Positions 9,840-18,345 of a stretch of DNA of 64,000 nt are shown here, in pieces. The notes below the pieces were generated by a model, which was given only the letters and a program-made list of their open reading frames with translations, did no database searches and was not told the DNA's origin. The position numbers and the translations under genes were made by a program. Position 1 is the first letter of the stretch. Each line of letters opens with the position of its first letter. This DNA comes from Bacteroidota bacterium (GTDB taxonomy: Bacteria; Bacteroidota; Bacteroidia; Bacteroidales; Bacteroidaceae), in the NCBI GenBank assembly GCA_023426145.1, contig JAFABG010000040.1:62001-126000 (forward strand). The letters run 5' to 3'.

Positions 9840-11120
9840 ATGATAGAAGCAGAAAGACAGCAAATAATTGACTTGATTAAAAAAGAAGTAATTCCTGCAA
9901 TTGGATGTACTGAGCCTATAGCGGTTGCCCTATGTGTGGCTAAAGCTGCTGAAACACTAGCACTTAGACCAGAAAAAATCGAAGTATTATTGAGTGCTAA
10001 TATTCTGAAAAATGCTATGGGGGTTGGTATTCCTGGTACTGGGATGGTTGGCCTTCCAATTGCTGTTGCCTTAGGGGCGCTGATTGGTAAATCAGACTTT
10101 CAATTGGAAGTTTTAAGAAATTGTACTAATGAGGCTGTCGAAGAAGGTAAACGGTTTATTTCAGAAAAAAGGGTCAGTATTTCTTTAAAAGAAGACATAA
10201 CGGAGAAGTTATACATTGAAGTTATTTGTAAATCAGCTAATCATCGTGCTAATGCTATAATTGCTGGTGGACATACAAATTTTGTTTATGTTGCTAGTGA
10301 TGATAAAATAATACTTGATAAATATCAAAAGATTACTGGTGAAGAAAAAGAAATTTCATTAGAACTCAATTTACGAAAAGTTTATGATTTTGCGTTAACA
10401 TCATCGCTTGACCAAATTCGATTTATTCTAGATACTGCTCGTTTAAATAAAGCTGCTGCTGAACAATCTTTTAAAGGTAATTATGGGCATTCATTAGGCA
10501 AGATGCTTCAGGGTACTTATGAACATAAAATTATGGGTGACAGTGTCTTCTCGCATATTCTTTCATATACTTCAGCGGCATGCGATGCCCGAATGGCTGG
10601 TGCTATGATTCCTGTTATGAGTAACTCTGGAAGTGGTAATCAGGGGATATCTGCAACGCTTCCTGTTGTTGTTTTTGCTGAAGAGAATAATAAAACCGAA
10701 GAGGAACTTATTCGTGCACTAATCTTAAGCCATCTCACTGTTATTTATATAAAACAGAGTTTGGGACGTCTTTCCGCTTTGTGCGGGTGTGTGGTTGCCG
10801 CTACAGGATCTAGTTGCGGAATTACTTGGCTGATGGGAGGTAATTATGAACAAGTAGCATTTGCTGTTCAGAATATGATTGCCAATCTGACTGGAATGAT
10901 TTGTGATGGAGCAAAACCCAGCTGTGCGTTAAAAGTAACGACCGGTGTGTCAACTGCTGTTCTATCGGCTATGATGGCTATGCAAGATCGTTGTGTGACA
11001 TCTGTTGAGGGTATTATTGATGAAGATGTTGATCAAAGTATTCGGAATTTAACTAGAATAGGATCGCAAGCCATGAATGAAACAGATAAAATGGTCCTTG
11101 ATATTATGACCCATAAATAA
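9840..11120 (+). CDS. UPF0597 / L-cysteine desulfidase (CyuA-like) family protein
   Basis: Related to the alpha domain of L-serine dehydratase and to iron-sulfur L-cysteine desulfidases that release sulfide, ammonia and pyruvate. The start at 9840 (MIEAERQQ) is chosen over 9780 because a -7 box sits between them and family members begin here. Length is 426 residues. Conserved cysteines expected to hold a [4Fe-4S] cluster are visible: Cys23 in PAIGCTEP, one in SSCGITWL, and those in CDGAKPSCALK near the C terminus. Glycine-rich stretches (GVGIPGTGMVG, NSGSGNQG) are typical. It is monocistronic and convergent with slyD. Family membership is firm; the substrate is inferred. Confidence 0.85.
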   Translation: MIEAERQQIIDLIKKEVIPAIGCTEPIAVALCVAKAAETLALRPEKIEVLLSANILKNAMGVGIPGTGMVGLPIAVALGALIGKSDFQLEVLRNCTNEAVEEGKRFISEKRVSISLKEDITEKLYIEVICKSANHRANAIIAGGHTNFVYVASDDKIILDKYQKITGEEKEISLELNLRKVYDFALTSSLDQIRFILDTARLNKAAAEQSFKGNYGHSLGKMLQGTYEHKIMGDSVFSHILSYTSAACDARMAGAMIPVMSNSGSGNQGISATLPVVVFAEENNKTEEELIRALILSHLTVIYIKQSLGRLSALCGCVVAATGSSCGITWLMGGNYEQVAFAVQNMIANLTGMICDGAKPSCALKVTTGVSTAVLSAMMAMQDRCVTSVEGIIDEDVDQSIRNLTRIGSQAMNETDKMVLDIMTHK

Positions 11121-11130
11121 AAATGAGATT

Positions 11131-11169
11131 AAAAAAACGGTTAAGTAATAAATACATAACCGTTTTTTT
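11131..11169. terminator. Bidirectional terminator
   Basis: AAAAAAACGGTTA at 11131-11143 pairs perfectly with TAACCGTTTTTTT at 11157-11169. A and T runs on the two arms allow use from both strands, serving the convergent desulfidase-like gene and slyD. Confidence 0.9.
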
Positions 11170-11190
11170 AATTATTTTATAGTCAATATC

Positions 11191-11802
11191 TTAATGGCAG
11201 TGTCCACCTTCGCAGCCACCTCCGCAGCCACAGTCATCACCACAGTCTCCGCCACAGCCTTCACTTTCGCATCCGCAACCGTCACTTCCGCAACTGCATC
11301 CGCCTTCGCTACTCATCATTTTGACTAATTCCTGAATTTCTTCATTCGTTGCAGCACGACTTTCAATCACTTCACCTTCGAAAATTAGATCTGCTCCAGC
11401 TAGTGGATGATTGAGGTCAACGACTACTACATCTGGTTTAACTTCAACAACGCTTGCGTTTACGCGCTGACCATCGCCAGTCATCAAAGGAACTACACTT
11501 CCTTCTTTTACTCTTTCATTATCGAACTTGCCATCTATTTCAAAGATGTTTTTGGGAAGATCGAATACATGTTGCTCATCGTAAGCGCCATAAGCTTCAT
11601 TTGCTAGAATGGTAAAATCGAATTTATCACCCTTAGAAAGAGTAGTTATTTGGTTCTCGAAACCGTCGAGCGTTGTACCTAACCCTGAAATGAATTGAAA
11701 AGGATGTTCTGCATTTGTTTCTTCGAACAACTCTTTCTCACCATCTTCCATTGTATATAGCTTATAAGCAACGGTGATGTACTTGTTTTCTACTGTTTCC
11801 AT
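11191..11802 (-). CDS. slyD: SlyD-type FKBP peptidyl-prolyl cis-trans isomerase with metal-binding tail
   Basis: 203 residues. The N-terminal FKBP fold (about 1-70 and 125-150) contains the insert-in-flap chaperone domain (about 70-125). The signature ANEAYGAYDEQ is present. From about residue 167 the tail is almost only Gly, Cys, Asp, Ser and Glu, with 10 Cys and 2 His, ending HCH. That composition is that of the nickel/zinc-binding SlyD tail. It catalyses proline isomerisation and acts as a folding and metallochaperone in the cytoplasm. Monocistronic, with a TATCTTTG -7 box upstream at 11851. Confidence 0.92.
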   Translation of the reverse strand: METVENKYITVAYKLYTMEDGEKELFEETNAEHPFQFISGLGTTLDGFENQITTLSKGDKFDFTILANEAYGAYDEQHVFDLPKNIFEIDGKFDNERVKEGSVVPLMTGDGQRVNASVVEVKPDVVVVDLNHPLAGADLIFEGEVIESRAATNEEIQELVKMMSSEGGCSCGSDGCGCESEGCGGDCGDDCGCGGGCEGGHCH

Positions 11803-11850
11803 CTTACATTTATAGTTTCTAAATTAATAAATTCTCTATAATAGAGTCTA

Positions 11851-11858
11851 CAAAGATA
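11851..11858 (-). promoter_or_regulatory. Promoter -7 element of slyD
   Basis: Minus strand reads TATCTTTG (TAnnTTTG), 49 bases before the slyD ATG. Confidence 0.55.
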
Positions 11859-12047
11859 GCAATAATTTGCTTCTGAACTTATTGCTATTGAGTAATTTTC
11901 AGATTATTAAGCGCTTTTGATAGAAAAAGACAGTCTTTTTTTATCAAATGATAGTTGTAATCCCAACTTTTAAGTGATAGAATAAAGGTTTATAATAGCT
12001 GTTTTCTTACGATTATTCGCTTTTTTGTTATTTTTTTATTCAATTTG
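11859..12047. other. Intergenic region between slyD and ilv promoters
   Basis: AT-rich spacer between two divergent promoters, part of a stretch of 303 bases without a conventional gene (11803-12105). Outside the two promoters I see no further structure. Confidence 0.45.
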
Positions 12048-12078
12048 TTTGGAGATAATAAAAAAGCACTTACCTTTG
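12048..12078 (+). promoter_or_regulatory. Promoter of the ilv operon
   Basis: TTTG at 12048-12051, exactly 19 bp, then TACCTTTG at 12071-12078: a perfect Bacteroides promoter. Predicted transcription start is about 12085, roughly 20 bases before the leader-peptide ATG. Confidence 0.85.
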
Positions 12079-12105
12079 CAGCACAAAAATATAGAAAAGA
12101 CGAAT

Positions 12106-12177
12106 ATGTTACATACATCAATTAACCTAGCAGTTTTGCATATTATTCGCCTCGTGGTGGTCCCATCAAGAGCGTGA
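12106..12177 (+). CDS. ilv operon leader peptide (23 aa)
   Basis: Short ORF beginning ATG TTA CAT and ending GCG TGA. Eleven of its 23 residues are branched-chain: four Leu, three Ile, four Val, including Ile-Ile and a Leu-Val-Val-Val run at codons 16-19. The composition, position behind a consensus promoter and the downstream attenuator are those of an attenuation leader that senses charged Leu, Ile and Val tRNAs. Its stop codon (12175-12177) overlaps the 5' arm of the antiterminator. So a ribosome that finishes the peptide would mask that arm, and a ribosome stalled at the Val codons would leave it free. Confidence 0.85.
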   Translation: MLHTSINLAVLHIIRLVVVPSRA

Positions 12178-12232
12178 GAAAGGTTTGTGTATGTATTCGT
12201 ACCCTAAATGATAATAATTAGAGCCTTTCTCA
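12175..12232 (+). promoter_or_regulatory. Antiterminator of the ilv leader
   Basis: TGAGAAAGGTTT at 12175-12186 can pair with GAGCCTTTCTCA at 12221-12232. This makes 12 consecutive pairs, two of them G-U, and sequesters the 5' arm of the terminator. The two structures are mutually exclusive. Confidence 0.75.
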
Positions 12233-12255
12233 GTAACCTGAGGAAGGCTCTTTAA
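12221..12255 (+). terminator. Attenuator terminator of the ilv operon
   Basis: GAGCCTTTCTCAG at 12221-12233 pairs with CTGAGGAAGGCTC at 12238-12250 (13 pairs, one G-U) around a TAAC loop. TTTAATT follows. It ends 22 bases before ilvD. Confidence 0.85.
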
Positions 12256-12272
12256 TTAAAAGATAAATTGAA

Positions 12273-14075
12273 ATGAAAAAGCTATTACGCAGTTCGTTTA
12301 GTACACAAGGCCGTAGAATGGCTGGAGCTCGCGCGTTGTGGGCAGCCAATGGCATGAAAAAGGCTCAGATGGGGAAGCCTATTATTGCTATTGTCAATTC
12401 GTTTACGCAGTTCGTTCCAGGTCATGTACATTTGCATGAAATAGGACAATTAGTAAAGGCTGAAATAGAGAAGTTGGGATGCTTTGCTGCCGAGTTTAAT
12501 ACGATTGCTATTGATGATGGTATTGCTATGGGGCATGATGGAATGCTTTATTCGTTACCTTCTCGTGATATAATAGCAGATAGTGTAGAATATATGGTTA
12601 ATGCACACAAAGCTGATGCTATGGTATGTATAAGTAATTGTGACAAGATTACTCCGGGAATGCTGATGGCTGCTATGCGTTTAAATATTCCGACTATTTT
12701 TGTTTCTGGTGGGCCTATGGAAGCTGGAGAATTGAATGGTCAGCATCTTGATTTGATAGACGCTATGATAAAATCTGCTGATTCTAGTATTAGTGATCAA
12801 GAAGTAGCTCGGATTGAGCAGAATGCATGCCCTACTTGTGGAAGTTGTTCAGGTATGTTTACTGCGAATTCAATGAATTGTTTGAATGAAGCTATTGGGC
12901 TGGCTTTACCTGGTAATGGAACTATTGTGGCTACTCACGAAAATCGGACTAAGTTGTTTCAAGATGCAGCTAAGTTGATCGTTGAGAATGCAATGAAGTA
13001 TTATGAAGAAGGAGATGAAAGTGTGCTTCCTCGTAGTATAGCTACTCGTCAAGCTTTTCTCAACGCGATGACGTTAGATATTGCCATGGGAGGCTCTACT
13101 AATACAGTTCTTCATTTGCTCGCTGTTGCTCATGAAGCAGGCGTTGATTTTAATATGGGTGATATTGATCTGTTGTCGCGGAAGTCACCGTGTCTGTGTA
13201 AAGTCGCTCCAAATACGCAAAAGTATCATATCCAGGATGTTAACCGTGCTGGAGGTATTATTGCTATTTTGGCAGAATTAGCAAAAGCTGGCTTAATTGA
13301 TACTTCGGTGCTTCGTGTAGATGGAATGTCATTGGGCGAAGTGATAGATCAATATTCGATAACTAGTCCAAATGTTATAGAGAAAGCGATAAATAAATAT
13401 TTGAGTGCCCCAGGAAACAGATTTAACCTTGTTTTGGGTTCGCAAGGAGCATATTATAAAGAACTAGATAAAGATCGTATAAACGGGTGTATTCGTGATT
13501 TAGAGCATGCTTATAGTAGGGATGGAGGTTTGGCTGTCTTGAGAGGAAATATTGCTCAAGATGGTTGTGTAGTTAAAACTGCTGGTGTGGACGAAAGTAT
13601 TTGGAAATTTACTGGTCCTGCCAAAGTGTTTGATTCACAAGATGCTGCTTGTGAAGGGATCTTAAAAGGTAAAGTAGTAAGTGGTGATGTTGTTGTCATT
13701 ACGCATGAAGGTCCCAAAGGAGGTCCAGGTATGCAAGAGATGCTTTATCCTACATCATATATAAAATCTCGCCATCTCGGCAAGGAATGTGCCTTGATTA
13801 CAGACGGACGTTTCAGTGGAGGAACTTCTGGATTAAGTATTGGTCACATTTCTCCTGAGGCTGCTGCTGGGGGTAATATTGGAAAGATTGTTGATGGTGA
13901 TATCATTGAGATAGATATTCCTGCTCGAAAAATAAATGTTAAATTATCAGAGGAAGAACTTCTAGCTCGTCCGATGACGCCACTTACTAGGGATCGATAT
14001 GTTCCTAAGAGTTTGAAGGCGTATGCAAGTATGGTAAGTTCAGCTGATAAAGGAGCAGTTCGATTAATCGATTAA
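12273..14075 (+). CDS. ilvD: Dihydroxy-acid dehydratase
   Basis: 600 residues. It dehydrates 2,3-dihydroxy-isovalerate and 2,3-dihydroxy-3-methylvalerate, the third step of valine and isoleucine synthesis. Iron-sulfur and active-site regions are visible: Cys123 in SNCDKITPG, the ACPTCGSCSG cluster at 185-194, Asp82 in DDGIAMGHDG, and DGRFSGGTSG near the C terminus. The segment NSFTQFVPGH near 42-51 lacks the extra cysteine of the [2Fe-2S] plant/mycobacterial type. It resembles the oxygen-labile [4Fe-4S] E. coli type, which suits an anaerobe. First structural gene after the attenuator. Confidence 0.96.
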   Translation: MKKLLRSSFSTQGRRMAGARALWAANGMKKAQMGKPIIAIVNSFTQFVPGHVHLHEIGQLVKAEIEKLGCFAAEFNTIAIDDGIAMGHDGMLYSLPSRDIIADSVEYMVNAHKADAMVCISNCDKITPGMLMAAMRLNIPTIFVSGGPMEAGELNGQHLDLIDAMIKSADSSISDQEVARIEQNACPTCGSCSGMFTANSMNCLNEAIGLALPGNGTIVATHENRTKLFQDAAKLIVENAMKYYEEGDESVLPRSIATRQAFLNAMTLDIAMGGSTNTVLHLLAVAHEAGVDFNMGDIDLLSRKSPCLCKVAPNTQKYHIQDVNRAGGIIAILAELAKAGLIDTSVLRVDGMSLGEVIDQYSITSPNVIEKAINKYLSAPGNRFNLVLGSQGAYYKELDKDRINGCIRDLEHAYSRDGGLAVLRGNIAQDGCVVKTAGVDESIWKFTGPAKVFDSQDAACEGILKGKVVSGDVVVITHEGPKGGPGMQEMLYPTSYIKSRHLGKECALITDGRFSGGTSGLSIGHISPEAAAGGNIGKIVDGDIIEIDIPARKINVKLSEEELLARPMTPLTRDRYVPKSLKAYASMVSSADKGAVRLID

Positions 14076-14127
14076 TCGTTGAAATTTTCTCATTAAACAA
14101 TCGAAATTTGTAATCTTTAAATAGTAA

Positions 14128-15831
14128 ATGCGGATGAGTAAGGACTTAATAACAGGTGCAGAGGCCATGATGCGTTCTTTGGAATATCACGGTGTGACTA
14201 CCATTTTCGGATATCCTGGTGGTTCCATTATGCCTACATTTGATGCCCTGTACGATCATCAAAATACATTGAACCATATTTTGGTTCGTCATGAACAAGG
14301 AGCAGCGCATGCAGCTCAAGGTTATGCACGTGTTTCGGGTAAAGTTGGAGTTTGCTTGGTAACTAGTGGCCCTGGAGCCACAAATACGGTAACGGGTATT
14401 GCAGATGCAATGATTGACAGTACTCCTATTGTGGTAATTGCAGGGCAGGTAGGTACTGGATTCTTAGGAACTGATGCATTTCAAGAAGTAGATTTGGTTG
14501 GTATTACTCAACCTATAGCCAAATGGAGTTATCAGATTCGTCGAGCAGAAGATATTGCTTGGGCTATTTCACGTGCATTTTATATTGCTAGTAGTGGGCG
14601 ACCAGGTCCAGTAGTTATTGATTTTGCGAAAAATGCTCAAGTTGAGAAATTTAAATACGAACCAATTAAACAAGAGTTTATTCGTAGCTATGTTCCTGTT
14701 CCGGATACGGATGAAGAATCAGTAAAGGCTGCTGCGGATTTGATAAATAAAGCTAAGCGACCGTTAGTTTTAGTTGGACAAGGGGTTGAACTAGGGAATG
14801 CTCAAAAGGAACTTCGTGAATTTATTGAGAAGGCAGATATGCCTGCGGCTTGTACTTTGTTAGGACTCTCTTCATTACCTACTGAGCATTTATTGAATAA
14901 GGGTATGCTTGGTATGCATGGAAACTTGGGACCGAATATTAACACAAATAAGTGTGATGTGTTGATTGCTGTCGGTATGCGTTTCGATGATCGTGTAACA
15001 GGGAATTTGGCTACTTATGCCAAACAAGCGAAAATTATTCATTTTGATATTGATCCTGCAGAAGTTAATAAGAATGTTAAAGTAGATATAGCGGTTTTGG
15101 GTGATTGTAAACAAACGCTATCAACTGTCACAGCTTTGTTGGATAAGCAACAGCATAAAGAGTGGGTGGATAGTTTCAAGGAATACGAAGCTGTTGAGGA
15201 AGAAAAAGTGATCCGTCCAGAACTTTACCCAGCGACTGAGGGGTTGAGCATGGGTGAGGTCGTTCGTGCAGTAAGTGAAGCTACGCAGCATGAGGCAATT
15301 CTTGTAAATGATGTAGGTCAAAATCAAATGATTTCTGCCCGTTATTTTAAATATACAAAGGAACGAAGTATTGTAACTTCGGGTGGTCTTGGTACAATGG
15401 GATTTGGTCTTCCAGCAGCTATTGGAGCTACTTTCGGATGTCCAGATCGTACAGTTTGTGCTTTTATGGGTGATGGTGGTCTGCAAATGAATATTCAAGA
15501 ACTTGGAACAATAATGGAACAAAAAGCACCTGTGAAAATTATCTGTTTGAACAATAATTATCTTGGCAATGTGCGTCAATGGCAAGCTATGTTCTTCAAT
15601 CGGCGTTATTCATTTACTCCAATGTTGAATCCTGATTACATGAAAATAGCTTCTGCTTATGATATTCCTTCTAAACGAGTGACGTCTAGAGAAGAACTAA
15701 AAGCAGGTATTGATGAAATGCTGTCGACTGATGGTCCTTTCTTGCTTGAAGCTTGTGTGGTTGAAGAAGGTAATGTTTTACCGATGACACCTCCGGGTGG
15801 TTCTGTTAATCAGATGTTGTTAGAGTGTTAA
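14128..15831 (+). CDS. ilvB: Acetolactate synthase, large (catalytic) subunit
   Basis: 567 residues, ThDP-dependent. It joins two pyruvates, or pyruvate and 2-oxobutyrate, in the first common step of Val/Leu/Ile synthesis. Order: ThDP-pyrimidine domain with catalytic Glu56 in RHEQGAAHAAQGYAR, a central FAD-binding domain, and a ThDP-pyrophosphate domain. The last carries the GDG...NN motif (GDGGLQMN ... CLNNNYLGNVRQWQ). The start could be this ATG or the Met two codons later (14134). It lies 52 bases after ilvD and 18 before ilvN. The partner regulatory subunit downstream shows this is the anabolic enzyme. Confidence 0.95.
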   Translation: MRMSKDLITGAEAMMRSLEYHGVTTIFGYPGGSIMPTFDALYDHQNTLNHILVRHEQGAAHAAQGYARVSGKVGVCLVTSGPGATNTVTGIADAMIDSTPIVVIAGQVGTGFLGTDAFQEVDLVGITQPIAKWSYQIRRAEDIAWAISRAFYIASSGRPGPVVIDFAKNAQVEKFKYEPIKQEFIRSYVPVPDTDEESVKAAADLINKAKRPLVLVGQGVELGNAQKELREFIEKADMPAACTLLGLSSLPTEHLLNKGMLGMHGNLGPNINTNKCDVLIAVGMRFDDRVTGNLATYAKQAKIIHFDIDPAEVNKNVKVDIAVLGDCKQTLSTVTALLDKQQHKEWVDSFKEYEAVEEEKVIRPELYPATEGLSMGEVVRAVSEATQHEAILVNDVGQNQMISARYFKYTKERSIVTSGGLGTMGFGLPAAIGATFGCPDRTVCAFMGDGGLQMNIQELGTIMEQKAPVKIICLNNNYLGNVRQWQAMFFNRRYSFTPMLNPDYMKIASAYDIPSKRVTSREELKAGIDEMLSTDGPFLLEACVVEEGNVLPMTPPGGSVNQMLLEC

Positions 15832-15849
15832 TTCTTAATTTGATAAATT

Positions 15850-16404
15850 ATGAGTGATAAAACATTATATACAATTATAGTTCATTCCGAGAATATTGCC
15901 GGAATATTAAACCAGGTAACAGCGGTATTTACCCGTCGACAAATAAATATTGAAAGTTTGAATGTGTCTGCTTCATCTATTAAAGGAGTACATAAATATA
16001 CAATTACTGCTTGGACAGATAGTGATACTATTGAAAAGGTAGTGAAGCAGATTGAAAAGAAGATTGACGTTATACAAGCACATTATTTTACTGATGATGA
16101 AATTTATTTTCATGAAATAGCTTTGTACAAGGTTTCGACGCCTGAGTTTCAGGAAAATCCTGAAGCCTCTAAAGTTATTCGCCGATATAATGCGCGTATA
16201 GTGGAGGTTAATCCTGTATTCTCTATTGTTGAGAAAAATGGTATGGGTGAAGAAATAACATCACTTTATGAAGAACTTCAAGCACTCAAATGTGTGCTTC
16301 AATTCGTTCGGTCGGGACGCGTATCTATTACTACTAGTTGCTTTGAAAGGGTGAATGAGTTTTTGGCTGGAAGGGAAGCTAAATACAAAGAAAGTAAAAA
16401 TTAG
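15850..16404 (+). CDS. ilvN: Acetolactate synthase, small regulatory subunit
   Basis: 184 residues. The N-terminal ACT domain (about 5-77; TIIVHSENIAGILNQVTAVFTRRQINIESLNV) binds valine for feedback inhibition. The C-terminal domain contacts and activates IlvB. The position 18 bases after ilvB is diagnostic. Length fits the larger IlvN/IlvH class rather than the short single-ACT E. coli IlvN. Confidence 0.93.
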   Translation: MSDKTLYTIIVHSENIAGILNQVTAVFTRRQINIESLNVSASSIKGVHKYTITAWTDSDTIEKVVKQIEKKIDVIQAHYFTDDEIYFHEIALYKVSTPEFQENPEASKVIRRYNARIVEVNPVFSIVEKNGMGEEITSLYEELQALKCVLQFVRSGRVSITTSCFERVNEFLAGREAKYKESKN

Positions 16405-16412
16405 CAGGAGTA

Positions 16413-17168
16413 ATGAAGGAAGAAAGTAAAATTGGCACTTATCAATTTATTGCGGAGCCATTTCATGTAGATTTTAACGGTCAGTTAACAATGGGCGTTT
16501 TAGGTAACCATCTTTTGAACTGTGCTGGTTTTCATTCAACTGATCGTGGCTTTGGTATTGCTTCTTTGAATGAAGATAATTATACATGGGTTCTTTCACG
16601 CTTGGCAATTGAATTAGATGAGATGCCTTTTCAATATGAGAAATTTTCTATTCAGACTTGGGTTGAGAATGTCTATCGTTTATTTACAGATCGAAACTTC
16701 TCGATTATGAATAAAGAGGGAAAGGTTATTGGTTATGCACGATCAGTATGGGCTATGATTAATCTCAATACGCGTAAACCTGCAGATTTGTTAATGTTGC
16801 ATGGTGGCGGTATAGTTGATTATGTCTGTGATAACCCTTGCCCTATCGAAAAGCCTTCGCGAATTAAAGTTTTCAATAAGGAACCGATTACGAGATTAGA
16901 GGCTAAATATAGCGATATTGATATTAATGGTCATGTAAATAGTATTCGTTATATTGAACATATATTGGATTTGTTCCCGATTGAGATATACAAGATTAAA
17001 CGTATTCGTAGGTTTGAAATGACATATATTGCTGAAAGCTATTTTGGGGATCAACTTACTTTCTATTATGATGAAGTAAGTGAGAATGAATTTCATGTTG
17101 AGGTAAAGAAAAATAGTAGCGAGGTTGTCTGTCGTTCAAAAGTAGTATTTGAAGAGAATAAAAAATAA
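16413..17168 (+). CDS. Acyl-ACP thioesterase (FatA/FatB-like double hotdog)
   Basis: 251 residues, two hotdog folds (about 5-135 and 150-250). The second carries the catalytic pattern of plant-type acyl-ACP thioesterases: DIDINGHVNS at 168-177 with Asn172 and His174. It should hydrolyse acyl-ACP to free fatty acid in the cytoplasm. It is 8 bases after ilvN and 16 before the downstream ATG cluster, in the middle of the branched-chain amino acid operon and under the same attenuator. Bacteroides membranes are rich in iso/anteiso acids primed by branched-chain precursors, so a link is plausible but is inference. Confidence 0.88.
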   Translation: MKEESKIGTYQFIAEPFHVDFNGQLTMGVLGNHLLNCAGFHSTDRGFGIASLNEDNYTWVLSRLAIELDEMPFQYEKFSIQTWVENVYRLFTDRNFSIMNKEGKVIGYARSVWAMINLNTRKPADLLMLHGGGIVDYVCDNPCPIEKPSRIKVFNKEPITRLEAKYSDIDINGHVNSIRYIEHILDLFPIEIYKIKRIRRFEMTYIAESYFGDQLTFYYDEVSENEFHVEVKKNSSEVVCRSKVVFEENKK

Positions 17169-17220
17169 AATCAATTAATAACGGATGGCACAAGTCATCA
17201 AAATAAAAAAGAATAAAAAA

Positions 17221-18264
17221 ATGGCACAGTTGAATTTTGGCGGAACTATCGAGAATGTAGTGATCCGTGATGAATTTCCATTGGAAAAAGCTCGTGAAGT
17301 ATTGAAAAATGAAACAATTGCTGTTATCGGTTATGGTGTACAAGGACCGGGACAAGCTTTGAATCTACGTGATAATGGTTTCAATGTAATTGTTGGTCAA
17401 CGTCAGGGAAAAACGTACGATAAAGCTGTAGCTGATGGATGGGTTCCCGGTGAATCTTTATTTGGAATTGAAGAAGCTTGTGAAAAGGGTACTATCATTA
17501 TGTGTCTATTATCTGACGCAGCAGTTATGTCTGTATGGCCTACAATTAAGCCTTATTTGACTGCTGGTAAAGCTCTTTATTTTTCTCATGGTTTTGCAAT
17601 AACTTGGAGTGATCGTACAGGCGTAGTTCCTGCTGAGGACATTGACGTAATTATGGTTGCTCCTAAAGGCTCTGGTACTTCTTTGCGTACAATGTTTCTC
17701 GAAGGTCGTGGCTTAAATTCCTCATATGCAATTTATCAAGATGCAACAGGTAATGCTATGGATAGAACGATAGCGTTAGGAATTGGAATTGGTTCAGGTT
17801 ATTTGTTTGAAACAACTTTTATTCGTGAAGCAACTTCCGACTTAACAGGTGAACGTGGTTCATTGATGGGAGCAATCCAAGGCTTGTTATTAGCTCAATA
17901 TGAAGTGTTGCGTGAGAATGGTCACACCCCTTCTGAGGCGTTTAACGAGACGGTGGAGGAATTGACTCAGTCGTTGATGCCTTTATTTGCAAAGAATGGT
18001 ATGGATTGGATGTATGCTAACTGTTCGACTACAGCTCAACGTGGAGCCCTTGATTGGATGGGACCTTTTCATGATGCAATTAAGCCTGTTGTTGAAAAAT
18101 TATATCACAGTGTGAAAACTGGTAATGAAGCACAGATTTCGATAGACTCTAACTCGAAGCCGGATTACCGCGAAAAACTGGAAGAAGAATTGAAAGCATT
18201 GCGCGAAAGCGAAATGTGGCAGACTGCTGTAACAGTCCGCAAACTTCGTCCGGAGAACAATTAA
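17221..18264 (+). CDS. ilvC: Ketol-acid reductoisomerase
   Basis: 347 residues from the ATG at 17221 (MAQLNFGG), my preferred start. An in-frame ATG at 17185 would add 12 residues, mostly lysine and unlike the family N terminus. The Rossmann domain contains GYGVQGPGQALNLRDNG. The knotted C-terminal domain has the Mg2+-binding acidic residues (TSDLTGERGSLMG). It isomerises and reduces acetolactate or acetohydroxybutyrate using NAD(P)H. The length is class I with an extended middle. Last gene of the ilv operon, followed by a terminator. Confidence 0.95.
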   Translation: MAQLNFGGTIENVVIRDEFPLEKAREVLKNETIAVIGYGVQGPGQALNLRDNGFNVIVGQRQGKTYDKAVADGWVPGESLFGIEEACEKGTIIMCLLSDAAVMSVWPTIKPYLTAGKALYFSHGFAITWSDRTGVVPAEDIDVIMVAPKGSGTSLRTMFLEGRGLNSSYAIYQDATGNAMDRTIALGIGIGSGYLFETTFIREATSDLTGERGSLMGAIQGLLLAQYEVLRENGHTPSEAFNETVEELTQSLMPLFAKNGMDWMYANCSTTAQRGALDWMGPFHDAIKPVVEKLYHSVKTGNEAQISIDSNSKPDYREKLEEELKALRESEMWQTAVTVRKLRPENN

Positions 18265-18285
18265 TCCGATTTAATTTAATATCTT

Positions 18286-18319
18286 AAAAGGCGGTAAGAA
18301 TATAATCTTATCGTCTTTT
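18286..18319. terminator. Terminator between ilvC and the helicase gene
   Basis: AAAAGGCGGTAAGA at 18286-18299 pairs with TCTTATCGTCTTTT at 18306-18319 (14 pairs, two G-U). T-rich on the plus side and A-rich on the other, so it can serve both convergent genes. Confidence 0.8.
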
Positions 18320-18345
18320 TTAATGTTTTAGTGAAAAAATAGATG

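Noticed and set aside
15121..15585. 154-codon reverse-strand ORF inside ilvB
   Set aside because: A shadow of the ilvB reading frame; composition is not that of a real protein.
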